A stretch of 64,000 nt of DNA from Chlamydomonas sphaeroides (taxonomy: Eukaryota > Chlorophyta > Chlorophyceae > Chlamydomonadales > Chlamydomonadaceae), in contig BDDC01000018.1 of the NCBI GenBank assembly GCA_001662425.1, positions 82,279-146,278 of the forward strand, given 5' to 3'. How positions within the stretch are numbered: position 1 is the stretch's first letter; each line of letters starts with the position of its first letter. Made by a program: the position numbers and the translations under genes. The notes below the pieces were generated by a model. It was given only the letters and a program-made list of their open reading frames with translations. It made no database searches and had not been told where the DNA came from. Of the stretch, positions 1 to 10,867 are shown in pieces.

Positions 1-1625
1 GGATCTGCAGGCCCACGCGCTGCGCCGCCGCCGTGCCGGCGGCGTCTGGCCCTCCGCCGGCTGTGGCCGCCTGCGGGCAGCGCCGGAGGGCGGCCGGTTG
101 CGGGACTCGAACCCGGCACAGCGCACCTTGTAGGCCGCAGCCCCGACTTGAGGGATGGCCACAGGCGGCCTGCCCCGACCCGCCAACGGTGAGCAGGATG
201 CAACCAGTGGTGCCTCCGTGCCCGCACACGCTCCGGTGCCTGCCCTGCCGCCGCACCTGCAGCTGCTGGAAGAAGCCCGCCCTGGCTGCCGGCCCGCTGC
301 CCTCGCCCGGCTCCAGCCAGCCGCGCTTCAGCAGCACCGCCAGCGCCGACACCAGCGATGACCGCACCACCTGCGGCAGCAAGCAAGGAAGTGCAGGGCA
401 GGGCAGGGGGGCGGTCGGGTTGGGGTTCCAACTCGGCAGCCAGGCGTCCACCCTCCGCTGATGCCCGCGACCCAGCAGCGCCCCCATCCCACCCTCCATG
501 TGCAAGCCCGGGGCCGCCGGGCCCCATGGAACGGCACACCCGTGCAGGCTCCCACCAGCCTCCTGCCCTGCACAAGGGACCTACAGAAGCCCCAGTCCGC
601 CGCCCCGCTCGGAGCTGTATCGCCCCTGCCGCCCGCTCCAGCAGCGCCCCTCCCGCCCGCTCCAGCAGCGCCCCTCCCGCCCGCTCCAGCAGCGCCCCTG
701 CCGCCGCCAGAATCATCAGCGCCCTTTCCCGGCACCTGCAGGTTCGGGTCTGCCGCGGCCGCCACCGTGTAGGCCAGCAGGTAGGACTGCAGCGCGGCTC
801 GGTCCCCGGGGCCCAGCAAGGCAAAGTCGCGGACCACCGACTCGCGCAGCGCGGCGGCGGCGTGGAAGCTGGAGGGCGGTGAGGATGGGGAGGGGGATCG
901 GAGGGGAGGGTGGGGAAGGGCGAGCAGGGAGCTGTATGAGCCCCGCACCGACGCTTTCCCCACGCCATCTGCCCTGGCCTGTGCCGGCCGCAGCGCTGCA
1001 GTTTCTGCCAAGCCGGGATGAGAGCCCCCTCAACCCGTGTCCGAGCCTCCGCGTGCTGTCTGGCCGACGGCCCACTCCTTGCAGCCCGGGCCGTGGACTC
1101 CGCTGCCCGCACCGTGCATCCGGGGAGTGGGAGCGATCGAGGATGTGTCGCGCCACCTGCAGCACCCCCGTCGAGGAGCGGAAGGCCAGCAGCACGGAGG
1201 AGGCGGCTGCGGCGGTGGCCGGGACCTGCGATGGCGGTGTTCGGTGATGGGTGGGTTGGGGAGGTCAGGGTCAGGGTCAGGGTCAGGGTCAGGGTCAGGG
1301 TCAGGGTCAGGGTCAGGGTCAGGGTCAGGGTCAGGGGCGGGGTTGCAGCAAGGGTTACGGGGCTGCGGGCGAGGGTGCAGTGCAGTGCAGAGCAGAGCAG
1401 GCGGCTTGAAGCGCAGCGTCCCCGTGGGCGCGAGCAATGTGGCACCATCAGGGTGGGACAGAGCAGCATGCGCGTCGGGTGCACGACCGCCGGGGGTGAG
1501 AACCTGGGGGAGCCGGGTTGCGTGCAACGCGGAAGGTTGCTGGAGGCTCAGGGGCTACCGAGGCGGCGCACCTTGAACTCCTCACATGCCCGCTCCACAG
1601 CCGCCTGTGCAGCGTCAAGGTCCAT
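1..1625 (-). CDS. XPO4: Exportin-4, N-terminal part (cut by the left edge)
   Basis: Exportin-4 is a Ran-dependent HEAT-repeat nuclear transport receptor; this window holds its first five exons. Exons by phase: 1572-1625, 1113-1225, 736-868, 257-370 and 1-70 (continues off the edge). The start is ATG at 1625, giving MDLDAAQAAVERACEEFK. Diagnostic stretches are SSVLLAFRSSTGVLQVARHI in exon 2, FHAAAALRESVVRDFALL in exon 3 and LVSALAVLLKRGW in exon 4. They follow, in the same order and spacing, the animal exportin-4 N-terminus (FRKS...CKHILE, AVVREW, AVIVKRG). All four junctions keep phase. Intron 1 contains a hexamer repeat. Exportin-7 is the main alternative, but the PNLQ then VVRSSL order fits exportin-4 better. 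Family identity comes from remembered alignments. Confidence 0.8.
1263..1336. repeat. GGGTCA hexamer tandem repeat, about 12 copies
   Basis: An uninterrupted run of the six-base unit AGGGTC lies inside intron 1 of the exportin-4 gene. It is a simple microsatellite. The unit differs from the Chlamydomonas telomere repeat (TTTTAGGG), so it is not telomeric. Confidence 0.9.
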
Positions 1626-2120
1626 CCTTGCGATCTAGCGCTGGAATGGGCCGGCTAGCGCGATGCTCGCACCGCCATCGTTCGATCAGCGTCAGCGTCC
1701 GCCCCAGCTCACGGATAGCCTTATTGGACAACCCAACGCTCTAATTTGCAAGGTCGGTCAATGGGTGATGTTTCGACGTGCCGCGTGTGGAAGGAGCTAG
1801 TGACACTTCAGTTGGCGGTGCGCAGCAGCTGCAAAGCATGTCAACAAGCTGATCTACAACGAAATGTGCATTGCAGGTAGGTCTCGGCTGGCCTGTCTGT
1901 GTCAGAAGCGCGGGTGAGTTCGCGCGCACCAAAGCAGCTCTGCCTCCAAAGCTCTGCACTGCTTACCTCCAAGTCCAACATCCGCTCATACATGCCTTGA
2001 ATAAAATAAAAGTCCGGAGCCCAAGGTTTGCTCGGCTCGGCGCTCGCGTCCCATGGACCGCTGCGCAACGCGCCCCGTATGGGCCGACGTGGGCAGGGCC
2101 CCAGACCGCCTTTCTTGTAA
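1626..2120. other. Intergenic: exportin-4 promoter side and 3' flank of the F-box gene
   Basis: No credible exon was found. The right part must hold the 3' UTR of the F-box gene, which ends at 2121 on the minus strand. The left part should contain the exportin-4 promoter. No TATA box or clear TGTAA signal on the minus strand stands out. Confidence 0.5.
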
Positions 2121-5100
2121 TCACTCAAAGCGTACGTCTATGCACAAGCCCCAGCTTTCCTGAGCCTCCGCAGCCGCGCGCAGCACGCGCGCCTGCGCCG
2201 CAAGCGCGGCTTCGCCACCGCCGCACGGCCCACACCGCCAGCAGCCGCACGCCGCGAACCGCACCTGCAGCCGCCGCGCCGCGCCGCTGCTCCCCCCACC
2301 AACACCAGCCACACCTGCCCCAGCGGCACCGCTCTCCGCCAGCGCTGACACCAGCGCGGCTGCGCCCTCTGCGCCCAGCCCCGCGAACCCCCTCAGCGCC
2401 AGGCCCTGCAGCCCAGCCATCTGCGGCAACGCCGCCGCCACGGCCATCGCCGCCGCCGGCACCTCCGGCCTCCCTCCGTCGGCAACGCCCGCGACGCCTG
2501 CTTCGCCGCAGCCGCAGCGGCGCGCATCCTCGCTGCCAGGCCCCGTGGCGGCGCAAGAGGTCTCGCCAGCACGGCAGCAGCAGGCAGCCCCTGCAGCCGC
2601 TCGCCAAGGGCGTGGCTCACACTCCAGGACCAGCTGCCCAACGCCACATCCAGCAAGCGCCGCCGCCAGGGCGCCGACGGCGCCGCCGCCGCCGTCGGCA
2701 GCCGCCGCGCCGCTCGGTCTGCATGGCAGCGCCGTGGCCGCGGGGGCCGCCAGCCCAAGCGACAGAGCCCTGCCGCAGCTGCTCCTGGCGCTGCCAGCGC
2801 CACCAGCCGCCGGCCACACCCTCGCGGCCGCCGTGACGGCCGCCGCCGCCGCCGGCAGGTCTTGGAGCCAGCCCACGTGCAGTCTCCGCAACGCTAGAAC
2901 GGGGCCAGGCGGTGCGGCATGCTCGCCTGACGGCGTCGCTGCCGCCAGCCCGGCCCCGGCCCCTGCTGCCGCCGCCGCCAGGGCATCCCCGAGCAGCGCG
3001 AGCTCCCTCGGCAGCGGCCAGGGATCGTCGATACGGATTGCCTCGGGGCCCCAACGTCCGTGCCCGTCGCCGCTGGCAGAGCTCGCAGACTCAGCGACGC
3101 CGGCCGCCGCCCGGCTTGATGGCGACGATGCTGGCGGCGCTGGGGCTCGCGAAGTCGTCGTCGGCGGCGGCGGGGGCGGCGGCGGCGGCGAGAGCAGCAC
3201 CGCCCAGGCCGCCGGCGCCGACGGCAGCTTGCCCAGCTGCAGCCGCCGCGCTCGCGGGAGCAGCGGTGCCGGCGGCGCCGGCCCTGGCGCGGCCGCCGTC
3301 TCCCCGTCGGCGCGGCGGGGCAGCAGCACGCCGCCGAGCAGCGTGAGGCACTCCAGCTCCGGGCCCTGGTCCCCTGGGACCCAATGTTCCCTCACCCCGC
3401 TGCCGGCCCCTGCGCTGCCTTGCTGCGCGCTGGTGATCGGCGGCCCTGACGGGCACAAGCACAAGTGGCCGGCCCCGGCGCCGGGCCCGGGCCAATCCAG
3501 GGCCAGCCACTCCACGGACAGGTGCCGGAGCGTGCTGCAGCCGCGCAGCGCCGACGCGTGCGCTGGGCCGAAGCCGGGAGCTCGGTGCGCTCCGCGGCCG
3601 CAGCCGCAGCCGGCCTCGGCGGCGTAAGGCTCGGAGCCGTGAAGCGGTGGCGCTGGAGGCTGGCCGTTGTGGCTGGCGGCGGCGGCCGCCGAGACGGCGA
3701 CGAGGCTCAGATGGGAGAGGTGGGGCAAGCGGCACAGCACCTGCGACAGGGCGGCAGAAGCGGTGGTCACTGTAGCTCTTGGATGGCGTTCAATGAAGCA
3801 CAACACGTGCTCGTTGCAACGTGCACAGGTCTGGAGGCTAACAGGTACGAGCTGTGCTGCGCTTCCTGCAAATCCCGGCGGCGCTGTGGCCAGCGCCCCA
3901 CCTGCAAGGCCTCGGGCGGCGGCACTGCAGCCGGCCTCGGTAGCCCCAGCGCCAGCCGCCGCAGGCCTGGAGCCGCATCCGCCAGCAGCAGCAGCAGCGC
4001 TCCGGCCGTCGCCGCCGCCACGGCCGCCGCCGCGGGCCCTACCCGGCAGTCAGGCGCCGCCGTTTGGCCCCAGCCCTGCAGGGCCTGGGGCGCCGAGCAG
4101 CTGTGGCCAGGGGTGGAGTCGCCCCAGGTGCGCCCGTAGCCACTGGCCCGGAGGTCTAGGTCCAGGGCTGTCAGGTGGGGCATGTGAGTCAGCGGAGGCA
4201 GCGGCGCCGCCAGCACGGTCGGCGGCGGCGGCGCCGCGACGACGAGGGACATGCGGCCCAGACGCGCGGCCGCCGCCAGCGCCGTCGCTGCCGCCAGGTC
4301 GCTGGGAGAGCGCGCCGTCAGCGGCGGTGGGCGCGGTGGCGGCGGGACCGACGCTGACGGCGGCTCGAGCCCGCTTGGCGCCGATCCGTGGCAGCTGGTG
4401 GTGCTGGGGTTGGCGCCCCGGCAGCAGGCGGCTCCCGGCGGCAGCAGCTGCAGCCGCAGGCAAGGCCGCGCCAGGCGCAGCAGCCAGCAATAGCCGTGCG
4501 GCAGCGGCGGCGGCGAGCAGGCCCGCGGCGCCGGGAGCGACGATAGCTGCTGCTGCTGCGGCGGCGGCGGCGGCGGCGGCGGCAGCGGTGGCGAGGGCGG
4601 CCGCCATCGTGGCAGGACGCCCGGCGACATCTCGAGGGTCAGCGAGGCTGCAATGGAGCCGCCCGTGGGGATGCCGCCCATTATGCACGGGTCTGGGGCC
4701 AGGGCCTGTGCCAAGGCAGCCCATGCTGACGCAAGGACGGCGGGGCTCTCGGCCACCCGTGCGGTGGCGCCGTCACCGCCGCTGGCGCCGCCGCTGCAGG
4801 TCTGCAGGCGGAGCGTCCGCAGGCGCCGCAGCAGCGGCGCCGCTGCCGTCAGGGCCGCCAGGTCCGCCGCCGTCGGCGGCGCCCCGGGCGGGAAAGCCAC
4901 CACAAGGCAGTGCATTGCGGTGGCGGCGCCGCCAGCGCCCAGGCCGGCGGCGCGCAGCAACTGTGGCAGCTGCGGCTGGAGGCGTGACGGCCGGGCGTGA
5001 CCGTGATAGTGGTGGTCGTGTACAGCCGTGACGCGGGGCGGTGACGGCAACTGACGCGTGAGGCTGCCCAGAACACTCCTAGTAGCGGAGGCCGTGGGCT

Positions 5101-5458
5101 GGCTACTGCAGGCGCCAGCGCTGGCATCGCTGCCCAGCGGGCAGGGGCTGCCGAGCCCGACGCATCGAAACGTCAGCCGCTGCGCGAGGGAGCGCAGGAG
5201 GCTGTCGCGCAGACCGCGGCAGGAGGCTGCGAGCGCCCGGCGTGATGCGGCCGACAGGTGCTGGCCGATGACCCCGAGCAGCTCGAGCGGCAGGCGCGTG
5301 AGCGACGAGTCGTGCTGCTCGGCGGCTGGCGAGGGCCGTGCGCTGCATCGTGCGCTGGGTCGTTCGGGCGTCGCGGGCGCAAGCGCGAGCAGCGCGGCGT
5401 GCGAGGCCAGCGTCGTTGGCAGCGGCAACAGCGGCTGGGGCGCACTGCACTGCCGCAT
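2121..5458 (-). CDS. F-box protein with leucine-rich C-terminal region
   Basis: Probable substrate adaptor of an SCF ubiquitin ligase. There are two exons, 3902-5458 and 2121-3740, with junction EALQ|VLCRLPHLSHLSL (phase 0), about 1058 residues. An F-box lies near residues 53-95 (LTRLPLELLGVIGQHLSAA...CRGLRDSLLRSL). The rest contains scattered leucine-rich segments such as LTALDLDLR, LRRLALGLPR, RLPHLSHLSLVAVS and TLRHLSVEWLALDW, separated by Ala/Pro/Gly-rich linkers. This matches the F-box plus degenerate LRR organisation common in Chlamydomonas and its relatives. The frame is open to 5632, but the first in-frame ATG is at 5458, so that start is used. An upstream exon cannot be excluded. The substrate is unknown. 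It is divergent from the HRDC gene at 6020. Confidence 0.7.
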
Positions 5459-6019
5459 AGCTTGGATGTGCAGCTGTGCGTCGTCGCGAGCTCTCGTTGC
5501 TCGAGGCGTTTCGGCGTGCTCGGTGCGTCCGAGGTCGGCGCCTGTCACGCCCGCCTCGAGATGGCTCGCAGGGTAGCTCCAAGACGCTTGGTTCTCAGTA
5601 CCCGCCGTCCTATAATGTGAGCTGCTCAGCACGGGCTCTTTGTACGGAGGCCGGATAGGACGCAGGGAAAGTCGCGGGCGGGTATCGCGGACGTAGTCGT
5701 GGGCTTCGTGGGCGCGTGTGGGGCCCTGGTCGATGCGCGGGAAGCGGCTCGTCTTGCGAGGCCCCCTCGCTTGCCGACTGGCCTAAGGTTGTCATGTTTC
5801 CTGTCCAGGCCTGCAGCGCAAAAGCGATGGGCGCGACTGCGACCGTGCTGTGCATGCGGCGCACTTGCCCAACCGCGACCTCGCAGTGCAAGCGAGGCGC
5901 CCTGACACCATTGCCTGCACAAACCTGCCCACACAGAAAGGTCTAGGCGAGTCTCCGGCCTAATTCGGCCTGCGAAATTCTGCGGTTTGACCCAACTCGC
6001 TCTCAGCGCCTTGGCAGCT
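5459..6019. promoter_or_regulatory. Divergent promoter region between F-box and HRDC genes
   Basis: These 561 bases separate two start codons pointing away from each other, so they should contain both promoters and 5' UTRs. I see no TATA box or other recognisable element. Function is inferred from position only. Confidence 0.45.
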
Positions 6020-7323
6020 ATGCTGTCAAACGATGAGTTCCGCGAGGTCCTACGTCGCTGGCGCCACGTCAAGGGCCAGGACCTCGGGTGCGTCGCTGTC
6101 GCATGCACTCGAGCGTAGCTGGACGACCGCCTTCGCCTGGCGCATGCTGCACCAGCCATTTTGCCTAGACTTGCAAAACGGCCCTCCGGCAAGCTCGGAA
6201 GACGGCTGGCCTTGGAGGGTCACGTCCGACCCATCGTGCCAACGGGCATCTGCGACCCAACCCCTCCTCGCCCCGCCCACTCCCCAGCTACAGCTATGAG
6301 CGCCCCTACCTTGTGCTGCGCAACGAGGTGCTGGACTCCATTGTCACCATGAAGCCCAAGACCAAGGAAGACTTTGCCAAGAGTGAGCTGCTGGGGTTCG
6401 GGGCTCATGTCACAGGACTGTTCAGCCACGAACTCCTCCTCTCCATGTAACTCCCCTCTCACCGGACGGTTGCCCAAGCCGGGGTTCAATGACCCTTCCT
6501 CACGACCGTCCGGACCGTCACCGCCGATGCAGATCCGATCTCGGTTTAGGTTCGAGCCTGGGACTCCTCTCACCTCACCCAAACGGCCACCAACGCTGTA
6601 GATGAGACCTTGATCGCGTGACCCACGTGCCGCAGTCAAGTTTGTGGGGGCCGAGAAGGTCAACAAGTTCTGGAAGGAGGTGAGCAGCCACTGAGCTGCA
6701 TCCTTGCAAGCGGCCGCCGCGCAATCGTGGCAGCGACCTCCAAGGCCGCCAATTCCCTCGCCGGTGCCGTGCAACCGCGCCGCTAGCGGCTCTTTAGTAC
6801 GTAGTAGTAATATTGTCCTGCTTGTACGACATGCCTGGTGTGCGGTGCCGTTCCGCTACAGATAACGGACCTTGTCAACCAGTGGGAGCAGGGCACGCTG
6901 GAGCCGCCGCCGCCGCGCAAGGAGCCGCGACCGCGCACGGACGGCGCCGAGGACGAGGAGGTGGGCCAGGAAGACGACGAGCCCTATGAGGATGACGACT
7001 ACGACGGGGAGGAGGAGGAGCCCGAGGAGGAGGAGGACAGCGACCTCGAGGAGGAGGAGCGCGGCCGCGGCAAGAAGGCCGGCGCCAAGCGCAAGCCCGC
7101 CGGCAAGCCCGCCGCCAAGGCGCGTGGCGGCAAGGCCGCGGCCGGGAAGCGCAAGCGCAAGGCGGCAAGCAGCGATGAGGACAGCGGGGACGAGGACTTG
7201 GATATGCCCCCGACACCGGTGGTGACTAAGTCGCGGTCGGGGCGGGAGCGCAAGCCGAGCGCGCGCGCGCAGGCGGCCGCGGCGACAGCAGCGATCGGCG
7301 TGGATGACGAGGACGAGGAGTAG
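6020..7323 (+). CDS. HRDC-domain protein with acidic/basic tail
   Basis: Four exons, 6020-6087, 6288-6382, 6636-6679 and 6862-7323, encode 222 residues with consistent phase. The N-terminal 80 residues fit the HRDC fold (helicase and RNase D C-terminal, a nucleic-acid-binding helical domain). Key stretches are RPYLVLRNEVLDSIV, MKPKTKEDFAKIKFVG and EKVNKFWKEI. The C-terminal exon is highly charged: long Glu/Asp runs, then Lys/Ala segments resembling histone H1 or nucleolar tails (GKPAAKARGGKAAAGKRKRK). This suggests a nuclear, chromatin- or nucleolus-associated protein. No helicase or nuclease domain is attached. The start follows from the first ATG, giving MLSNDEFREVLRRWRHVKGQ. A degenerate copy lies directly downstream. 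Confidence 0.75.
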
Positions 7324-7928
7324 GCTCGCATGTGAGGGAGGTGGGCTGGTGCTGAGGCAGCTCGCGGTGCGTGCTGAGATGCGTCGCCGCGTGTGGCTCT
7401 GTTGTGTGGATCCTCGACCCTTGACTGCGTGAACAGCGTGCATACGACACATGACAAACTGCAGGATGCGGAATGTCACGTGTCATGGATTGGTTGCTGG
7501 CGTTGCTGTGCTGCGAGTTGCATAGCGGGGGTCAGGTGCGAGATGCGCTTGTCAGGAGGTTGGTGTGCTGCTTACCTTCGCTATGCGGCAGAATGCTTGA
7601 AGCTGTGCAATTGTTCTGCGGTGCCGAGGCAACCGGGGCGCGACCGTGCTTCCAGGGAAGGGGGCGCTTGCTGGGTCACATTCCGGCGGCATGCGTCGGT
7701 GTGTCGTACAGCAACGTCGCGGTCGTCATAGGCCACGAAGGGCGCCGCCATGCTGCAACACAGCTATTTTCATCTGTGCCAACTCCAACAACTAACACGA
7801 GCAACCCGCAACCGCCTCTTCCATCCACCGGGCACCTGACATCTAAACTGTCCTGCCGTCCAAACTTTTCGGTGCATCTACCAGCCGCTGAGAGCACGAG
7901 CGACATACGCGCAATCCTGACGTGTGGC
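7324..7928. other. Intergenic between the HRDC gene and its degenerate copy
   Basis: This is the expected 3' UTR of the intact HRDC gene plus a spacer. I find no TGTAA signal and no credible exon. No ATG comparable to that of the intact copy precedes the second HRDC-like segment. Confidence 0.5.
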
Positions 7929-8412
7929 GACTTCCGCGAGCTGCCGCGCCGGTGGCGCAACGCCGAGGGCAGGAGCTGTCGCTACCCTGCGACCGGCCCT
8001 ACCTAGTGCTTCGGGACGACGTGCTCGACGCCATAGCGGCCAAAGCGCCCATCACAACGGACGAGCTGCTCAAGACCGAGCTTGCGTCGCGCACATCCCT
8101 GCTCCCTGGCCGGCAAAGAGGCGTGGCCCCCTGGCCCCGGCCAAGGGCCCGCTGGCTCGCATCGCCAGCGCGTGTAGACGCCTGGTAGCCCGTCCACCGG
8201 GGAGTCCTCTGAGCCCGACTTGACATCCATAGACAAGCCCCGAACCTTCCCAGCATACCTCGGGCTGGTGCAATCCTATTCAGCGCCCGCGTGCGCATAC
8301 ATGCGTCGCGGCCGCAGTCAAGTGCGTTGGCGCCGACGAGGGGGCCAGGTTCGGGCCGGAGCTGCTGCAGCTGGTGCGGTCCCGGCAGGCGGGTCGGGTC
8401 CTAGCAGCTTAG
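7929..8412 (+). pseudogene. Degenerate tandem copy of the HRDC-domain gene
   Basis: A second HRDC segment lies in the same orientation about 600 bases after the intact gene. Segment 7929-8075 reads DFRELPRRWRNAEG in one frame and GQELSLPCDRPYLVLRDDVL in another. The shift falls at about 7968-7971, where the intact gene has GGCCAG and this copy has GGCAG. Segment 8318-8412 reads VKCVGADEGARFGPELLQLV and ends at a TAG. Intron 1 of the intact gene is absent. The intron 2 position is kept, but its donor reads AAGA|CCGAGC instead of AAGA|GTGAGC. The segment matching exons 3 and 4 is continuous. The start codon position is also lost (ACG). A base-call error could explain the frameshift, but not the donor and start changes together. 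Confidence 0.7.
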
Positions 8413-10867
8413 CGCCAGCCAGGGCTGCCGCAGGTAGGGGTTTCCAAACAAGCAAGAGGCAGCTGGCAGTTCCACGGGGAGGCGCGCGTGGCCCGGCGCG
8501 TGTGGCGTGCAGGCGAGCTCGTGAGGGCGGCTGGGAGCAGCGGAGGTGGGGGCCGCGGCAGAGGGGCCGGCAGCCGGTGGGAGAGCGCGGGCCGGCATGT
8601 ATGTATGGGGGGGGGGGGTGAAACAGCAGCCCCCGCGGCAGCATGCGACCTCGGCAGCCAGGGGCGGGAGAGCTCCCCCGGCCTCAGCTATGCCGCTGCA
8701 CCTGTCCGTGGGGCCACGCAGGGCTTAGCTGCAGCTTGCCCACACACGCATCGGTCCCTCGCCATACCTCCACGCTTTCAGTTGCCTCCTGCCTCACCCC
8801 CCGTCCCGCTCCGCAGCGGCGGCGGGCACGCTGGGAGCAGCCACCAGCGGCGACCAGCGGCCGGCACCGGCCGCGGAGGCGGACGGCGCCGCGCCGCTGC
8901 CCTGCAAGCGGCAGGCGTGCGGCGAGGGTCTGCTCGTCTCGGCGGCGCCCGCGGAGCTTTGAGGCTGGGCGCTGGGGCCGCGGCGCATGCTTGGAGGTGA
9001 GGGGTCTGGGCTACTGCGGGCTGCATGTCACGCGGCGGCGATTGGATGGAAGTTGGGGCCTCGACGGATGGCTCCAGCCGCACCGTACATAGCACGCCGG
9101 TTACTGTACTGCACAGTTGTATTTGTATTCGACACACGGCGCGCTGCGGCCCGGCTGCAAGGCGCATGCACGCGCACGTTCGTTTACACGTTCGTAAGGG
9201 GCAAACATGTGGGCTCGTTCGAGGCCCGCTGCGCGCACACCGACGCCATCTATCGCAACGAATCCGCGGGGCCTGGAAGCAAGGTCGGGTGTGCCCCTAT
9301 CACGTTAATACACGTACTATTGCACGACACCAAGGATGGAAGCCGAGCCAGCCCCCAAGCTCTGGCTGGAATGCTACGCACCAACGTATGCTGCGTGCCA
9401 GGGCCCGACAGCCCAGGCAGGGGCCGCCCTTAGGCATGATCGATAGCATTGTTGGCACATGCGGGCTTGCGTTAGGCACAAAATTAGTCTCTAGCGCACA
9501 CAGCAGCATCCGCAAGCGGCATACGTCAGCAAGCGGTGCGGTAATAGCTGGCGGCGTGATCAAAGCCGCAGCAGCGGCGCTGGGGTCGCTCCCATGCTCC
9601 TACGGCCGCTGCATGCCTCGCACGCAAAGCCGCGTGCGGTGGGTGCCGCCGGTATGTATCCGCCCAGCACCCTCAGCCTCCTGCCGCTGCAGGGCTGCCA
9701 GCACCCGCAACGAACTGCGCCCCGTCCCGCAGCCGCCGCGCATGCATCAAGGCACGGCCCACGCACGGCACTCCTCCTCTGCTCCTGCCTACAATCGCAC
9801 ATCACGGATGCAGAGCGCGGCCACCCGACACGACAGCCACCCGACATACACCCAATGAGCCGGCGCCAGACACGGCGGCAGGTAGTTAGTAACACAGGTC
9901 ATTGGCAGTTGGGCCTGGGTCACCAATCAAGATGTAAGAAGATCGATCACCAGACCGGGCGGGGCCCGCAAGGCCGCCTTGCGCTCATAGACGAGGGCGT
10001 GCGCCAGGAATTCGTCAGCCAGCGGAAGAGCAAAATGTAGTATCATAGAAGGGGATCAGGAGTATCTCGCGGGTGTGGACGGCCAACAGGGCGGGGCCGT
10101 AGTCTCGTGCTGGCCGGGTGGGGCCGCGCACCGCACGAGCGGAGCGCTTGCCCACCGAAACGCTCTAGGCCCCATGCGAGGAGCGCAAGCCGCCGCTCAG
10201 TCCATGCGCGACCTGAATGCAGCCTCCTGCGCCACCCACCCACCCGCACTGGCAGCCTGTGCCCCCCTCGACACACAAAACCCCCATGTCGCCAACCTAG
10301 CCCGACAGCGCATCGCTCTCCGAGCTGCTCCAATCTTTCTGCTATTTGCATCTGTGTGCGCCAAGCTGCTGCGCCCTGCCAAGGTGAGCCCTGCTGCGTG
10401 CCATGTTAGTTGCTGTGCGGTGCCAAGATCACGGCAGATGGACCCACGCGCCGCGTACGGCGTCACGACACGTATGTACGGGAACGCAATGATCACGCTT
10501 GCCAAGCCATGCACACGGACCTCCTGACTTGCACACGCGCCGATCACGGGTTGGCGACAAAAACGGCCACGTATGTACAAAGACGGGCGGGAGCGATGCT
10601 AGTACACGCACAAGCGAAGCGGTGTAAAAGCGCTGGGCGCGCCCGCCGCCCAGCCTGTGCCCGCCAAGGAGCAAAGAGATCGCACACTCCTGATCACACG
10701 CACTGCTCACATGCAACACCACACAGAGCAGCAACACAGGAGTTCACACACACACATACACAGACGAGGCACCGCGGTACGCATCATCACGCCATTGGAT
10801 CACCGCCGCCGCGCGCGTGCCTTGCGCCATACCATGTCACAAGAGCCAACCAAGGTGCCATCCCTCA
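8413..10867. other. Long intergenic region; one candidate orphan exon
   Basis: No gene is recognised in these 2.4 kb. Segment 8817-8962 (+) follows a good acceptor (CGCTCCGCAG) and stays open to a TGA, so it could be a last exon of the degenerate HRDC copy. Nothing in its translation (AAGTLGAATSGDQRPAP...) supports a function. The right part holds the 3' flank of the AP2 gene. The remaining open frames have no domain-like content. Confidence 0.4.

Noticed and set aside
102..114. tRNA B-box-like sequence GGGTTCGAGTCCC on the minus strand
   Set aside because: No A box, acceptor stem or anticodon stem can be built around it. It lies in an exportin-4 intron next to an exon.
1263..1336. Possible internal telomere repeat
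   Set aside because: The GGGTCA unit differs from the green algal telomere repeat.
2545..3627. Plus-strand open frame of about 360 codons
   Set aside because: Antisense shadow of the F-box gene's second exon with no recognisable motif.
6549..6565. B-box-like GGTTCGAGCCTGGGAC in the HRDC gene intron 2
   Set aside because: No matching D arm or acceptor stem upstream; chance occurrence in GC-rich DNA.
7473..8006. Open frame of 177 codons running into the second HRDC copy
   Set aside because: Only its end (DFRELPRRWRNAEG) is HRDC-like. The upstream part has no similarity to the intact gene and likely reads through non-coding DNA.
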